Source: RGIG7949 sp045628845 (GTDB taxonomy: Bacteria; Bacillota; Clostridia; Oscillospirales; Oscillospiraceae). From it: a DNA stretch of 17,465 nt. Under the pieces are notes generated by a model. The model made no database searches. It was not told the origin of the DNA and was given only the letters and a program-made list of their open reading frames with translations. Location of the stretch: contig JAZQQE010000064.1 in assembly GCA_045628845.1 (NCBI GenBank), forward strand, positions 1 through 17,465, read 5' to 3'. This document shows, one piece after another, positions 8,148-15,089 of this stretch (position 1 is its first letter; each line of letters opens with the position of its first letter). A program made the translations under genes and the position numbers.

Positions 8148-9374
8148 GTGTTTTGGGTCAATATGCCTGCCGCGGCAAGCATAATAAACGTAACGGTGAA
8201 GACACCGGTGGAGATGAGTACGCTCGTCATGGTACTCATATCCATCGTCGCGGCGTTCATAATGAGCTTCGCGGCGACTCCGGTCGTGAAGAGCTTTGCA
8301 CAGCGCGTCGGAGCGATGGACGTCCCGAAGGACGACCGCCGCATGCACGACCATCCCATCCCGAGGCTCGGCGGCCTCGCCGTCTTCCTCGGCTTCATAC
8401 TGTCGGTCCTGCTGTTCGTGGATATAACGAGGCAGGTGCGCGGCATACTGCTCGGCAGCGTCATCATCGTCATAATCGGCGTCATAGACGACATCGTATC
8501 GGTCAAATACTGGGTCAAGCTGATATGCCAGATAGCCGCCGCTGTCGTCGCGATACTGCACGGTGTCGTCATAGACGTCCTCTCGAATCCGAATCTCTTC
8601 TCCGAGAATCTGTTCCTGACTCTCGGCTGGCTCTCCATACCCATCACGATAATCTGGATAGTCGGCATCACCAACTCCGTCAACCTCATCGACGGGCTTG
8701 ACGGGCTCTCCGTCGGCGTGTCGACGATAGCCTCGCTGACCATGCTCGTCATATCCCTGCTCGTCAGCGAGAGCAACATGGCCGTGATGCTCGCCGCGCT
8801 CGTCGGCGCGTGTCTCGGCTTCATCCCGTATAATCTCAATCCCGCCAAAATATTCGTCGGCGACACGGGAGCCCTTCTGCTCGGCTACGTGCTGGCGACG
8901 GTGTCGATAATGGGAATGTTCAAGGTATACGCCCTTATCAGCTTCGCGGTGCCGTTCATCGTGCTCGCTCTGCCCATATTCGATACCGTGTTCGCCTTCC
9001 TCCGCCGCATACTCAAGGGGCAGAACCCCATGAAGCCCGACAGAGGTCACCTGCACCACCGCCTCATCGACATGGGCCTCTCGCAGAAGCAGGCCGTCGC
9101 CATTCTGTACTGCGTGAGCATGGTGCTCGGCCTCGCCGCCGTCGTGCTGACGACGAGCGGAGCCGTGAAGGCGCTCATCGTCGTGCTGACCTTCGCGGTT
9201 GCCGCCGCGGTCGGCATCTTCATCATGCGCACGACCCACAGACACCATGAGCAGCAGGCCGCAGAGGCGGCGAAGCCCGAGGCTCCCGCCGCGGAGGAGA
9301 ATGCCGCGGAGCCCGAAGCTCCCGCGGAGCCAGTCCCCGCCGGGGACACCGGAAAAGGAGAAAGCGATGAATAA
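8148..9374 (+). CDS. Undecaprenyl-phosphate GlcNAc-1-phosphate transferase (TagO/WecA family)
   Basis: Encodes up to 408 residues with about ten or eleven membrane segments. It moves GlcNAc-1-phosphate from UDP-GlcNAc onto undecaprenyl phosphate at the inner face of the membrane, the first step of wall teichoic acid or similar glycopolymer synthesis. Family motifs: PKDDRRMHDHPIPRLGG; the Asp pair in GVIDDIVSV (Mg2+ and catalysis); NLIDGLDGLSVG; FVGDTGALLLG; and GHLHHRLIDMG near the C-terminus. The start is uncertain. GTG 8148 lies nine bases after trpS with a weak AAAGG, while ATG 8214 (MSTLVMVLIS) matches the family N-terminus better but has a badly spaced ribosome site. The last 45 or so residues are an Ala/Glu/Pro-rich tail. 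It overlaps the next gene by 8 bases. Confidence 0.93.
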   Translation: MFWVNMPAAASIINVTVKTPVEMSTLVMVLISIVAAFIMSFAATPVVKSFAQRVGAMDVPKDDRRMHDHPIPRLGGLAVFLGFILSVLLFVDITRQVRGILLGSVIIVIIGVIDDIVSVKYWVKLICQIAAAVVAILHGVVIDVLSNPNLFSENLFLTLGWLSIPITIIWIVGITNSVNLIDGLDGLSVGVSTIASLTMLVISLLVSESNMAVMLAALVGACLGFIPYNLNPAKIFVGDTGALLLGYVLATVSIMGMFKVYALISFAVPFIVLALPIFDTVFAFLRRILKGQNPMKPDRGHLHHRLIDMGLSQKQAVAILYCVSMVLGLAAVVLTTSGAVKALIVVLTFAVAAAVGIFIMRTTHRHHEQQAAEAAKPEAPAAEENAAEPEAPAEPVPAGDTGKGESDE

Positions 9375-10515
9375 GCTCAGGGTCCTCTCCGTGTTCGGGA
9401 CACGTCCCGAGGCCGTGAAAATGTGCCCGCTCGTACTTGAGCTCGCCCGCAGGCCGGAGATAGAGAGCCTCTGCTGTGTGACCGCGCAGCACAGGGAGCT
9501 GCTCGATTCCGTGCTCGAATGCTTCGGCGTGAAGCCCGACTATGACCTCGACCTCATGAGCCGCGACCAGACGCTCACCGACGTGACGACGCGCGTGCTA
9601 GAGGGCATGCAGGGCGTCTTCGCCGATGCCAGGCCCGACGTAGTGCTCGTCCACGGCGACCCGACGACGGCGTTCGCCGCGTCGCTCGCGGCGTTTTACG
9701 CCCGCATCCCCGTAGGCCACGTCGAGGCGGGCCTGCGCACGTGGGACAGGTATTCGCCCTATCCCGAGGAGATGAACAGAGTCCTCGTCGGCAGGCTCGC
9801 GTCCTGCCATTTCGCACCGACAGACAACAACGCGGCGAATCTCCGCCGCGAGGGGATAACCGAAAACGTGTTCGTGACCGGTAATACGGTCATCGACGCC
9901 ATGCGCTACACCGTCGGTGACGGCGGCTTTACCGATCCCGTGCTGTGCGGGACGGATTTCGATTCCCGCCGCGTCATCGCCATGACCTGCCACCGCCGCG
10001 AGAACTACGGCGAGCCCATGGAGGCCATATTCACGGCGGTGCGCCGCATAGTCGAGGATTTCCCCGACGTCGAGGTAATCTACCCCGTGCATCCCGCGCC
10101 GACCGTGCAGAATACGGCACACAGGCTGCTCGGAGGGATCGACCGCATAAAGCTCATAGACCCGCTCGACGCGCGAGAGATGCACAGACTCATGAACCGC
10201 TGCCGCCTCGTGCTGACGGATTCCGGCGGCCTGCAGGAGGAGGCTCCCGCCCTCGGGAAGCCTGTCATCGTCGCCCGCAGGGAAACGGAACGCCCCGAGG
10301 CCGTCGCCGCAGGCACGGTCGAGCTCGCGGGAGTGACGGAGAAGGGAGTCTACGACTCGCTTTTCGCCCTCCTGACGGACGAAGAAAAATACGCCCGCAT
10401 GGCGCGCGCCGTCAACCCGTACGGGGACGGCAGAGCCTGCGCGAGGATAGCGGACGCCCTGCTCTACGTGTACGGGGTCTCCGGCACCGCGCCGGAGCCT
10501 TTCCGGGTGCGCTGA
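9367..10515 (+). CDS. wecB: UDP-N-acetylglucosamine 2-epimerase (non-hydrolysing)
   Basis: Encodes 382 residues, normal length. It interconverts UDP-GlcNAc and UDP-ManNAc in the cytoplasm; in Gram-positives (MnaA) this supplies ManNAc for the teichoic acid linkage unit. Motifs: FGTRPEAVKMCPLV at the N-terminus; VHGDPTTAFAASLAAFYARI and GHVEAGLRT near residues 95-120; TCHRRENYGEPM near 205; TDSGGLQEEAPALGKPV and RRETERPEAV near 285-315. The last includes residues that bind UDP and the allosteric UDP-GlcNAc in the family. The start at 9367 is fixed by GGAGAAAGCG and the family N-terminus MNKLRVLSVFGTRPE. The 8-base overlap with the TagO-like gene couples the two, consistent with sequential roles. 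Confidence 0.95.
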   Translation: MNKLRVLSVFGTRPEAVKMCPLVLELARRPEIESLCCVTAQHRELLDSVLECFGVKPDYDLDLMSRDQTLTDVTTRVLEGMQGVFADARPDVVLVHGDPTTAFAASLAAFYARIPVGHVEAGLRTWDRYSPYPEEMNRVLVGRLASCHFAPTDNNAANLRREGITENVFVTGNTVIDAMRYTVGDGGFTDPVLCGTDFDSRRVIAMTCHRRENYGEPMEAIFTAVRRIVEDFPDVEVIYPVHPAPTVQNTAHRLLGGIDRIKLIDPLDAREMHRLMNRCRLVLTDSGGLQEEAPALGKPVIVARRETERPEAVAAGTVELAGVTEKGVYDSLFALLTDEEKYARMARAVNPYGDGRACARIADALLYVYGVSGTAPEPFRVR

Positions 10516-10516
10516 T

Positions 10517-11257
10517 ATGAAAAAACGCAGTTCGACGCTGCTCGCCGTAGCCGCGACGGTGCTCATCACCGCCGCCGCGATCGCGGCCATATTCCTCTTC
10601 GGAAAGCCGGACCGCGATACGCAGATAATCATGCCGGAGGAGACTCCCGCGGCAAGCACCGCGCCGGACGCCCCCGTGCCCGTCGGCGCGGAGGAGAACC
10701 TCATCGAGGTGACGCCGCAGACCGTGCAGACCGTCATCGCGACGCTTGAAAGGCCGGAGAGCTATTCGCGCCGCCTCGGCATAGACACGTACTGGTCGGG
10801 CGGCTCGTCAGGCTGCACCGCGGACGTCTGGGTGCGTACCGGCGCCGTCCGCATCACGCTCACCGGGCGCGACACGAAAAACGTACTCGTCACGGAGGAA
10901 AACGTGCACATCTGGTACGATACCGACGAAGTTTTCACGGCCGCGAGAAATAAGGACGAGAGCCTTTTCCGGTCGGCGGATGCATTCGATATGCTCCTCA
11001 CGTACGAGGACGTGCTCGCCCTGCCGAAGGGAAGCATCAAAGAAGCGCGCTACGACGATTTTGAAGGCGAGTACTGCATCTTCGTGACCGCCGAGGACGG
11101 CGGATACGAGAGCGAGTACGTCATCTCCGTCGGCACGGGTCTGTTAGTGCACGCCAAAAAAACGAGCGGCGGAGAGACCGTGTATGAGATGACGTCGTAC
11201 GAAATGACGCTTTCCGCGCCCGACGAGGGCGTGTTCACGCTCCCGTCAGCCGAGTGA
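10517..11257 (+). CDS. Membrane-anchored exported protein of unknown function
   Basis: Encodes 246 residues. MKKR followed by a hydrophobic stretch (residues about 8-30) is a signal anchor or signal peptide without a lipobox Cys. Residues about 31-60 are a Pro/Ala/Thr/Glu linker. The rest looks beta-rich (for example ADVWVRTGAVRITLTGRDTKNV, then VHIWYDTDEVFTAARN). This resembles the layout of LolA/RseB-like or outer-membrane-lipoprotein-sorting folds, but I cannot assign it. It starts one base after the epimerase stop with only a weak GGGTG ribosome site, so it probably relies on coupling. Its last 12 bases overlap the end of the convergent - strand gene. No terminator is visible between them. 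Confidence 0.85.
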   Translation: MKKRSSTLLAVAATVLITAAAIAAIFLFGKPDRDTQIIMPEETPAASTAPDAPVPVGAEENLIEVTPQTVQTVIATLERPESYSRRLGIDTYWSGGSSGCTADVWVRTGAVRITLTGRDTKNVLVTEENVHIWYDTDEVFTAARNKDESLFRSADAFDMLLTYEDVLALPKGSIKEARYDDFEGEYCIFVTAEDGGYESEYVISVGTGLLVHAKKTSGGETVYEMTSYEMTLSAPDEGVFTLPSAE

Positions 11258-11554
11258 GAAAACGACGAGCGCCGCGAGCGTGATAAGCAGGTCATCGTCC
11301 TTTTTTTCAAGATACAGAAGCAGTACGACGGCGATCAGCAGGAGATCTGCCGCTTCCAGCCTGCCGAGCAGACCGGAAAGAAGACCGAATTGCTCATCGG
11401 GAGCCGGGAAGCCGGGTGGCTTCGCGGCTCTCTGCGTATTCTCCCGCGCGGGCTCACTGCGCGGCACAACGTGCGCCTGCGGCGCGGGCGCGCCGTCGTC
11501 GACGCGGACGTATCTTCCGGTATTCCCGCTGTAACGGTTATACAAGCCCGCCAT
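11246..11554 (-). CDS. Small protein with C-terminal hydrophobic hairpin, function unknown (third of three-gene cluster)
   Basis: Encodes 102 residues from the ATG at 11554 (MAGLYNRYSG), with a G-rich site just upstream. A longer frame from 11590 would overlap the previous gene by 53 bases. Residues 1-60 are polar and Pro/Ala-rich, probably unstructured. Residues about 70-102 hold two hydrophobic stretches, ADLLLIAVVLLLYLE and LLITLAALVVFSLG, joined by the charged turn KKDDD, which suggests a membrane hairpin at the very C-terminus. This layout recalls small uncharacterised proteins I associate with spore-forming Clostridia, but no named family is claimed. The start overlaps the upstream gene by 17 bases, indicating coupling. 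Confidence 0.75.
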   Translation of the reverse strand: MAGLYNRYSGNTGRYVRVDDGAPAPQAHVVPRSEPARENTQRAAKPPGFPAPDEQFGLLSGLLGRLEAADLLLIAVVLLLYLEKKDDDLLITLAALVVFSLG

Positions 11555-11870
11555 CGCCCCCAAGCTCCGGTACGATCCGGCGCGCGACACGCGCTATGCG
11601 CGCCACGCCGACCGCGCGGTCGAGCCTTTCGGCCCTCTCCGGGGAGAGGAACGGCCTGAGCGCCGCGGCGAGCCGCTCGGTGTCGCCCGCGGCGGAAAAC
11701 TCACTGACCGCGCTCGTCAGTATCCCCATCAGCCTCGCGTCGGGAACGGGGGAGTCCGCCTCACGCGGAGCCTCGCCGCTCCCGGTAAGACTCTTCGCGA
11801 GCTGCATTATCCGGTCCATGCTTCCGGGTGAGGACAGGATGGAATTCAGCTTTTCCTCAAGGTCGTCCAT
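11538..11870 (-). CDS. Small helical protein of unknown function (second of three-gene cluster)
   Basis: Encodes 110 residues. GGAGGGA lies a few bases before the ATG at 11870. The protein is predicted soluble and helical: MDDLEEKLNSILSSPGSMDR at the start, a charged middle, and the C-terminal run ALRPFLSPERAERLDRAV followed by ARIARVARRIVPEL. That end resembles a recurrent but unnamed clostridial protein type (a helix with a PFLSPER-like step and a basic helix). No catalytic motif, signal peptide or Cys is seen. It lies 21 bases after the first gene of the cluster and overlaps the third by 17 bases. Confidence 0.8.
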   Translation of the reverse strand: MDDLEEKLNSILSSPGSMDRIMQLAKSLTGSGEAPREADSPVPDARLMGILTSAVSEFSAAGDTERLAAALRPFLSPERAERLDRAVGVARIARVARRIVPELGGDGGLV

Positions 11871-11891
11871 GCCGTTCCCTCCTTTTTCACG

Positions 11892-12155
11892 TCACTTCAT
11901 TATTTTCGCGAGCTTCCGCGCGAGCTCCGCGCCCTCGTCGGTCGCGAGCAGAGCGGAGACGTATTTCTTCATCGTATCCGTGTCGCCGCGCTCGACGGCG
12001 CGCTTGAAATCCGCGCTGTCCCCGAGCATCGCGCCGACCTTTTTCCCCTCGTCGCTTTCCGCAAGAGCTTTCAGACTGTCCTGCTTTCCGGATAACACGT
12101 CTTTTCCTGCCGAAGCGGACAGCACATTCAGCAAAGAAGAAATATCAGTTGACAT
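11892..12155 (-). CDS. Small helical protein of unknown function (first of three-gene cluster)
   Basis: Encodes 87 residues from the ATG at 12155 (MSTDISSLLNVL), with GGAGG eleven bases upstream; longer in-frame starts to 12206 run through the predicted promoter and are rejected. The protein is mostly charged and helical, with repeated Asp/Lys/Ala-rich stretches such as DEGKKVGAMLGDSADFKRAV and an end DEGAELARKLAKIMK. It has no Cys, no signal sequence and no recognisable family. It leads the three-gene run, with a TATAAT -10 element just upstream. Confidence 0.78.
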   Translation of the reverse strand: MSTDISSLLNVLSASAGKDVLSGKQDSLKALAESDEGKKVGAMLGDSADFKRAVERGDTDTMKKYVSALLATDEGAELARKLAKIMK

Positions 12156-12178
12156 AATACATAAGACCTCCATCGACG

Positions 12179-12191
12179 CAGACGGCGTCTG
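12179..12191. promoter_or_regulatory. Perfect 13-bp palindrome in divergent spacer (candidate operator)
   Basis: CAGACG-G-CGTCTG is a perfect inverted repeat in the 74-base spacer between the divergent 87-residue gene and the phosphodiesterase gene. It lies a few bases downstream of the predicted - strand -10, about over the transcription start of the three-gene cluster. Confidence 0.35.
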
Positions 12192-12195
12192 AATC

Positions 12196-12223
12196 ATTAT
12201 ATTCATGAGACGGAGCAGGTGAA
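12196..12223 (-). promoter_or_regulatory. Weak predicted promoter of the three-gene - strand cluster
   Basis: On the - strand a perfect TATAAT (12196-12201) follows a poor -35 TTCACC (12218-12223) at 16 bases. The -35 overlaps the ribosome site of the divergent phosphodiesterase gene, so the two directions may interfere. Confidence 0.4.
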
Positions 12224-12229
12224 CACATC

Positions 12230-12679
12230 ATGAAGAAGATTTTGGTCATATCCGATTCGCACGGCGGCGTTTCCGCGATAGCGGATGCCATCCGCGCCGA
12301 AAAGCCGGACACGGTGTTTTTCCTCGGCGACTGCGTGCCCGATATGAACGAGGCCGCGCGGGAGTTCCCCGGGCTCGACGTGCGTGCCGTCCGTGGCAAC
12401 TGCGACGCGCCCTTCGCCGCGCCGGAAAAGATCATCACGGCAGTCGAAGGAGTGGAGATATTCGCCGCGCACGGGGATGCGTACGGCGTGACTTCGAATC
12501 TTCTGCGCCTCGCGCTCGCCGCGAGGGAGGCAGGGTGCACGGCGGCCTTTTTCGGTCATACCCACAGAAGCTTCCTCGGAGAGGACGGCGGCGTGATGCT
12601 CGTCAATCCCGGAACGCTCACGGGCGGCTCTTACGCCGTGCTCGAGGCGGACGGAGGAAAGCTCCGCTTCGTAAAGTAA
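12230..12679 (+). CDS. YfcE/MJ0936-type metallophosphoesterase
   Basis: Encodes 149 residues, typical for this short calcineurin-like phosphoesterase group. All five metal-binding blocks are intact: D9 and H11 (SDSHGG), D34 (LGDC), N57 (RGNCD), H81 (AAHGD) and H110/H112 (FGHTH). The family hydrolyses phosphodiesters with Mn2+ or similar metals in the cytoplasm; the natural substrate is generally unknown. In many genomes the gene follows the nucleotide pyrophosphatase gene rdgB, but not here. GGAGCAGG precedes the ATG. The gene is followed after 36 bases by a DUF3899 gene, probably co-transcribed. No good + strand promoter was seen. Confidence 0.93.
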   Translation: MKKILVISDSHGGVSAIADAIRAEKPDTVFFLGDCVPDMNEAAREFPGLDVRAVRGNCDAPFAAPEKIITAVEGVEIFAAHGDAYGVTSNLLRLALAAREAGCTAAFFGHTHRSFLGEDGGVMLVNPGTLTGGSYAVLEADGGKLRFVK

Positions 12680-12715
12680 GTCCGGTCTGCGTGCGGAAAG
12701 GGGAGGTGCGGTGCC

Positions 12716-13123
12716 ATGAAGAAAAGCAGACATGATTTCGGGAGCGTCGGAAAGTATATCGGCGCGCTGATAGCCTGCGCGGTCATATGGATCCTCATGT
12801 TCTGGCGCGGAGGCGGCTTCACGGCGGAGACGGGTGAAAAGCTCCTGCGTGCCGTGTCCGACGCGTTTTTCGTGTCCGGTGCTCTCGTCGCGGTCGCCGG
12901 CCTGCTGACCGCACTCAATACGGGCGGCGCATTCGACATCGTATCTTACAGCTTCGCGCGCCTTTCGCGCCGCGCGTCCGTAAAGGGCAAGAGCTTTTAC
13001 GAGTTCTGTGAGGAGAAGAAGGACGGGCGCGTCATTCGCTGGTTCATTGTCATAGCGGGCGCGGTATTCATCCTCGCCGCAGTCATCGTGACGGCGGTCT
13101 ATATGAAAAAGTTCGGCGCGTGA
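12716..13123 (+). CDS. DUF3899 domain membrane protein
   Basis: Encodes 135 residues. Three hydrophobic segments at about 14-30, 47-66 and 107-128 suggest an integral membrane protein. The middle signature DAFFVSGALVAVAGLLTAL followed by GGAFDIVSYSFARL is the feature I associate with DUF3899, a Bacillota family of unknown function. A basic loop (RRASVKGKSFYEF) and a charged EEKKDGR stretch lie between segments two and three. GGGGAGG lies about ten bases before the ATG. It is the last gene of its run and is followed by a strong terminator. Confidence 0.85.
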   Translation: MKKSRHDFGSVGKYIGALIACAVIWILMFWRGGGFTAETGEKLLRAVSDAFFVSGALVAVAGLLTALNTGGAFDIVSYSFARLSRRASVKGKSFYEFCEEKKDGRVIRWFIVIAGAVFILAAVIVTAVYMKKFGA

Positions 13124-13141
13124 AAAAAGGCACATAACAAG

Positions 13142-13177
13142 AAAAGCTGCTTCCGGAGGACCGGAAGCAGCTTTTTT
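13142..13177. terminator. Strong intrinsic terminator, likely bidirectional
   Basis: GCTGCTTCCGG (13146-13156) pairs perfectly with CCGGAAGCAGC (13161-13171) around the tetraloop AGGA. It is flanked by AAAA on the left and six T on the right. It lies between the DUF3899 gene and the convergent DUF4097 gene; on the - strand the U-tract is only four bases, so it is weaker that way. Confidence 0.92.
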
Positions 13178-13212
13178 CGTCTGTCGGGGAGACGAAGTTG
13201 CGACAAATTATG

Positions 13213-14133
13213 TCAACTGATTTTGATTTCTCCGCTGACTGTATCGACCTTGAAAAAGCGGGAACTCGAATCGCCGGAGGCTTTGGGGAGGCGAACATCT
13301 CCACTCACGCTTTTGCATTCGTACCGGAATCCACTCGGCTCCGTGAGCGAGATGACGACCTCGCCGCTCGTCGTATCTATCTCCGCGCCGGCGCAGTCGA
13401 GCTTGGAGATAATCACGTCGCCGCTGATGGAGGAGATATCGAGCTTTCCGCAGGCGAATCCGGAGGCGCAGACTTCGCCGGACGTAGTGGAGAAGGAAGC
13501 GTCACCGGAGGAAGACGTATCGGTGAGATCGAAGGAGCCGCTCACGGTTGCAGCTGCAATTCTGCCGGATACGGACGCGCCGCGCATGGATATCTCACCG
13601 CTCGTGGAGCAGACCTCGGCATCGCCCTCCACGCAGATCTCGCCTATGCGCACTTCACCGCTGACCGTGCAGACTGCCAGCGTGCCGCCGAGGCTGAGGC
13701 CGTCAGGGAGCCTGACATCGCCGGAAACAGACTCGATGCTCGCACGGGCACATTCGCGCGGGACCTCGACGAGCAGAGGACCGGGTCCGATGCCGATATT
13801 CCAGAACCGCGATCCCGGAGTATATTTGACAGACAGCGTGCCGCCGGAGAGCGTGATGTCATACGTGTTGGAGTCGTTTTCCCAGCACGTCACGCGATAT
13901 TCCGTACCGTCTGTCAGCATGAATTTCACGTCATCCGCTTCCGCGATGATGTGGAGATGCTCTACGTCAGCGGCGTTGAAGGCCTCGGTCCTCTCGGTGT
14001 ATGCGGTGGACACGGAATAGCTCAGCTTCTCCCACTGCCCGTGCGTGAGCATGATGGCGGCAGCAGCCGCAAGCGCGCCTATGACGATGAGACAGGCGGC
14101 GACTATAAGAGCGACCTTTGCAGATCTTTTCAT
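13213..14133 (-). CDS. DUF4097 family beta-strand-repeat protein
   Basis: Encodes 306 residues. An N-terminal membrane anchor (residues about 7-30) precedes a region of about 90 residues. Then a beta-repeat domain runs from 134 to the end. Nine Ser-Gly turns occur at residues 137, 158, 178, 198, 218, 237, 256, 277 and 300, most followed by Asp or Glu and a hydrophobic strand (SGDVRLP, SGEVRIG, SGEVVISL and so on). The step is 19-23 residues, which suggests a beta-helix-like stack. The family is found with DUF1700 and PadR genes in Bacillota and is thought to act at the membrane or envelope, with no proven function. ATGA overlap with the DUF1700 gene indicates coupling. Confidence 0.92.
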   Translation of the reverse strand: MKRSAKVALIVAACLIVIGALAAAAAIMLTHGQWEKLSYSVSTAYTERTEAFNAADVEHLHIIAEADDVKFMLTDGTEYRVTCWENDSNTYDITLSGGTLSVKYTPGSRFWNIGIGPGPLLVEVPRECARASIESVSGDVRLPDGLSLGGTLAVCTVSGEVRIGEICVEGDAEVCSTSGEISMRGASVSGRIAAATVSGSFDLTDTSSSGDASFSTTSGEVCASGFACGKLDISSISGDVIISKLDCAGAEIDTTSGEVVISLTEPSGFRYECKSVSGDVRLPKASGDSSSRFFKVDTVSGEIKIS

Positions 14134-14732
14134 TTTTCAGCCTTCTTTCCGATTATCATGCGCTTTATCCCGCGTCCGATGAGCGCGGAGAGCTTGATGA
14201 GTCCCTTCGCAGCACCCTTTGCGGCAAAGAAGAAGAGTATCGCGAGTCCCGCGAGGAGAAGTGCGGCGGCGAAGCAGTACAGAGCCAGCAGCGGGTTGTG
14301 CCACAGCATCCACACGCCGCCGATGAGACAGGCGACGGACGAGACTGCAAACGCAAGGTCGACGGCGAACATCACGGCGATGACGCTCCATATCACGACG
14401 TAGACGACGAGCACCACGGCCAGAAAGACTATCAGCAGCGGGAGCCACACGGGGAAGCCCACTATCGCAAGGACGGTCACAAGCGCGCCCGAGCGCTTCT
14501 TTTCCTTTTTGATGCGCTGCTTGACGAGAACGGGCAGAGGCTGTTCCGCAAGCCGGTCACGCGCGAGCTCCTCGGGTGAGCCCACCGCCGCGACGGCTTC
14601 CTCCTCCATCATGCCGTCCTCGATGCGGTCGCGTATCATTTCGGAGTAATACAGCAGGGCGTCGCTGCGTTCGGATTCGCCGAGGGGCGCAAGTCCCGCT
14701 TCAAGACGACGCAGAAATTCATTCAGCACCAT
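14130..14732 (-). CDS. DUF1700 (HAAS) family membrane protein
   Basis: Encodes 200 residues. Residues 1-60 form the HAAS helical module: MVLNEFLRRLEAGLAPLGES, then an acidic YYSEMIRDRIEDGMMEEEAV, then AVGSPEELA. A basic stretch (KQRIKKEKKR) leads into four or so hydrophobic segments between about 83 and 178, and the end is again basic. The family sits next to PadR regulators and is thought to work at the membrane, perhaps as a partner of the DUF4097 protein; this is not proven. GGAGAG precedes the ATG at 14732. The start overlaps padR by 14 bases and the end overlaps the DUF4097 gene by 4 bases. Confidence 0.93.
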   Translation of the reverse strand: MVLNEFLRRLEAGLAPLGESERSDALLYYSEMIRDRIEDGMMEEEAVAAVGSPEELARDRLAEQPLPVLVKQRIKKEKKRSGALVTVLAIVGFPVWLPLLIVFLAVVLVVYVVIWSVIAVMFAVDLAFAVSSVACLIGGVWMLWHNPLLALYCFAAALLLAGLAILFFFAAKGAAKGLIKLSALIGRGIKRMIIGKKAEK

Positions 14733-15045
14733 GGTCGTAGCTCTCCTTTACAAATTCATATACGGCCGCTATCTCACGCCAGCTCTCCATGAAATCGTCG
14801 AGCTGCTTTCTTCCGGCGTCCGTGATCCGGTAAAAACGTCTCAGTCTTCCGTTGTGCTCGACGGAGTAGGTCGTGAGACATTCGGAGCTTTCAAGTCTGC
14901 GGAGAATGGGGTACAGTGTGGATTCGGATATGCGGATGCAGGCGGAAAGGTCCTTTATCATCTGATACCCGTAGGAATCGCATCTTCGGAGCACCGCAAG
15001 CACGCATACGTCGAGCAGTCCCCGTTTGAGCTGTGCATCAAGCAT
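14719..15045 (-). CDS. PadR family transcriptional regulator
   Basis: Encodes 108 residues, the length of the short PadR subfamily. It is a winged-helix repressor acting on DNA as a dimer. Seen: LKRGLLDVCVLAVLRRCDSYGYQ (about residues 6-28), recognition helix region ISESTLYPILRRLES (39-53) and the wing with HNGRLRRFYRITDAGRKQLDDF. A C-terminal helix for dimerisation follows. GGGAGG lies seven bases upstream of the ATG at 15045. It leads the operon padR-DUF1700-DUF4097 and very likely controls itself through the inverted repeat at 15065-15089. The inducing signal is unknown. Confidence 0.95.
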   Translation of the reverse strand: MLDAQLKRGLLDVCVLAVLRRCDSYGYQMIKDLSACIRISESTLYPILRRLESSECLTTYSVEHNGRLRRFYRITDAGRKQLDDFMESWREIAAVYEFVKESYDHGAE

Positions 15046-15064
15046 TCGAATACCTCCCTTCGCG

Positions 15065-15089
15065 CAATACTATACGACGCATAGTATTG
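15065..15089. promoter_or_regulatory. PadR-type operator: perfect 9-bp inverted repeat
   Basis: CAATACTAT (15065-15073), seven bases, then ATAGTATTG (15081-15089). The arms are perfect. The repeat covers the -10 and most of the spacer of the padR promoter, so a bound dimer would block RNA polymerase. AT-rich TACTAT/ATAGTA sites are common before clostridial padR genes. Confidence 0.8.

Noticed and set aside
7119..9248. Open frame of about 709 codons on the - strand opposite trpS and the TagO-like gene
   Set aside because: Spans two clearly conserved genes, with a repetitive Asp/Glu/His/Arg-rich product and no sensible start site; a shadow.
9598..10737. Open frame of about 379 codons opposite the 2-epimerase
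   Set aside because: The epimerase on the + strand has all family motifs; this frame is its complement.
11416..12192. 258-codon + strand frame across the three small - strand genes
   Set aside because: The product is Ser/Ala/Arg-rich, it has no good ribosome site, and the three - strand genes each have GGAGG-type or G-rich sites and family-like protein composition.
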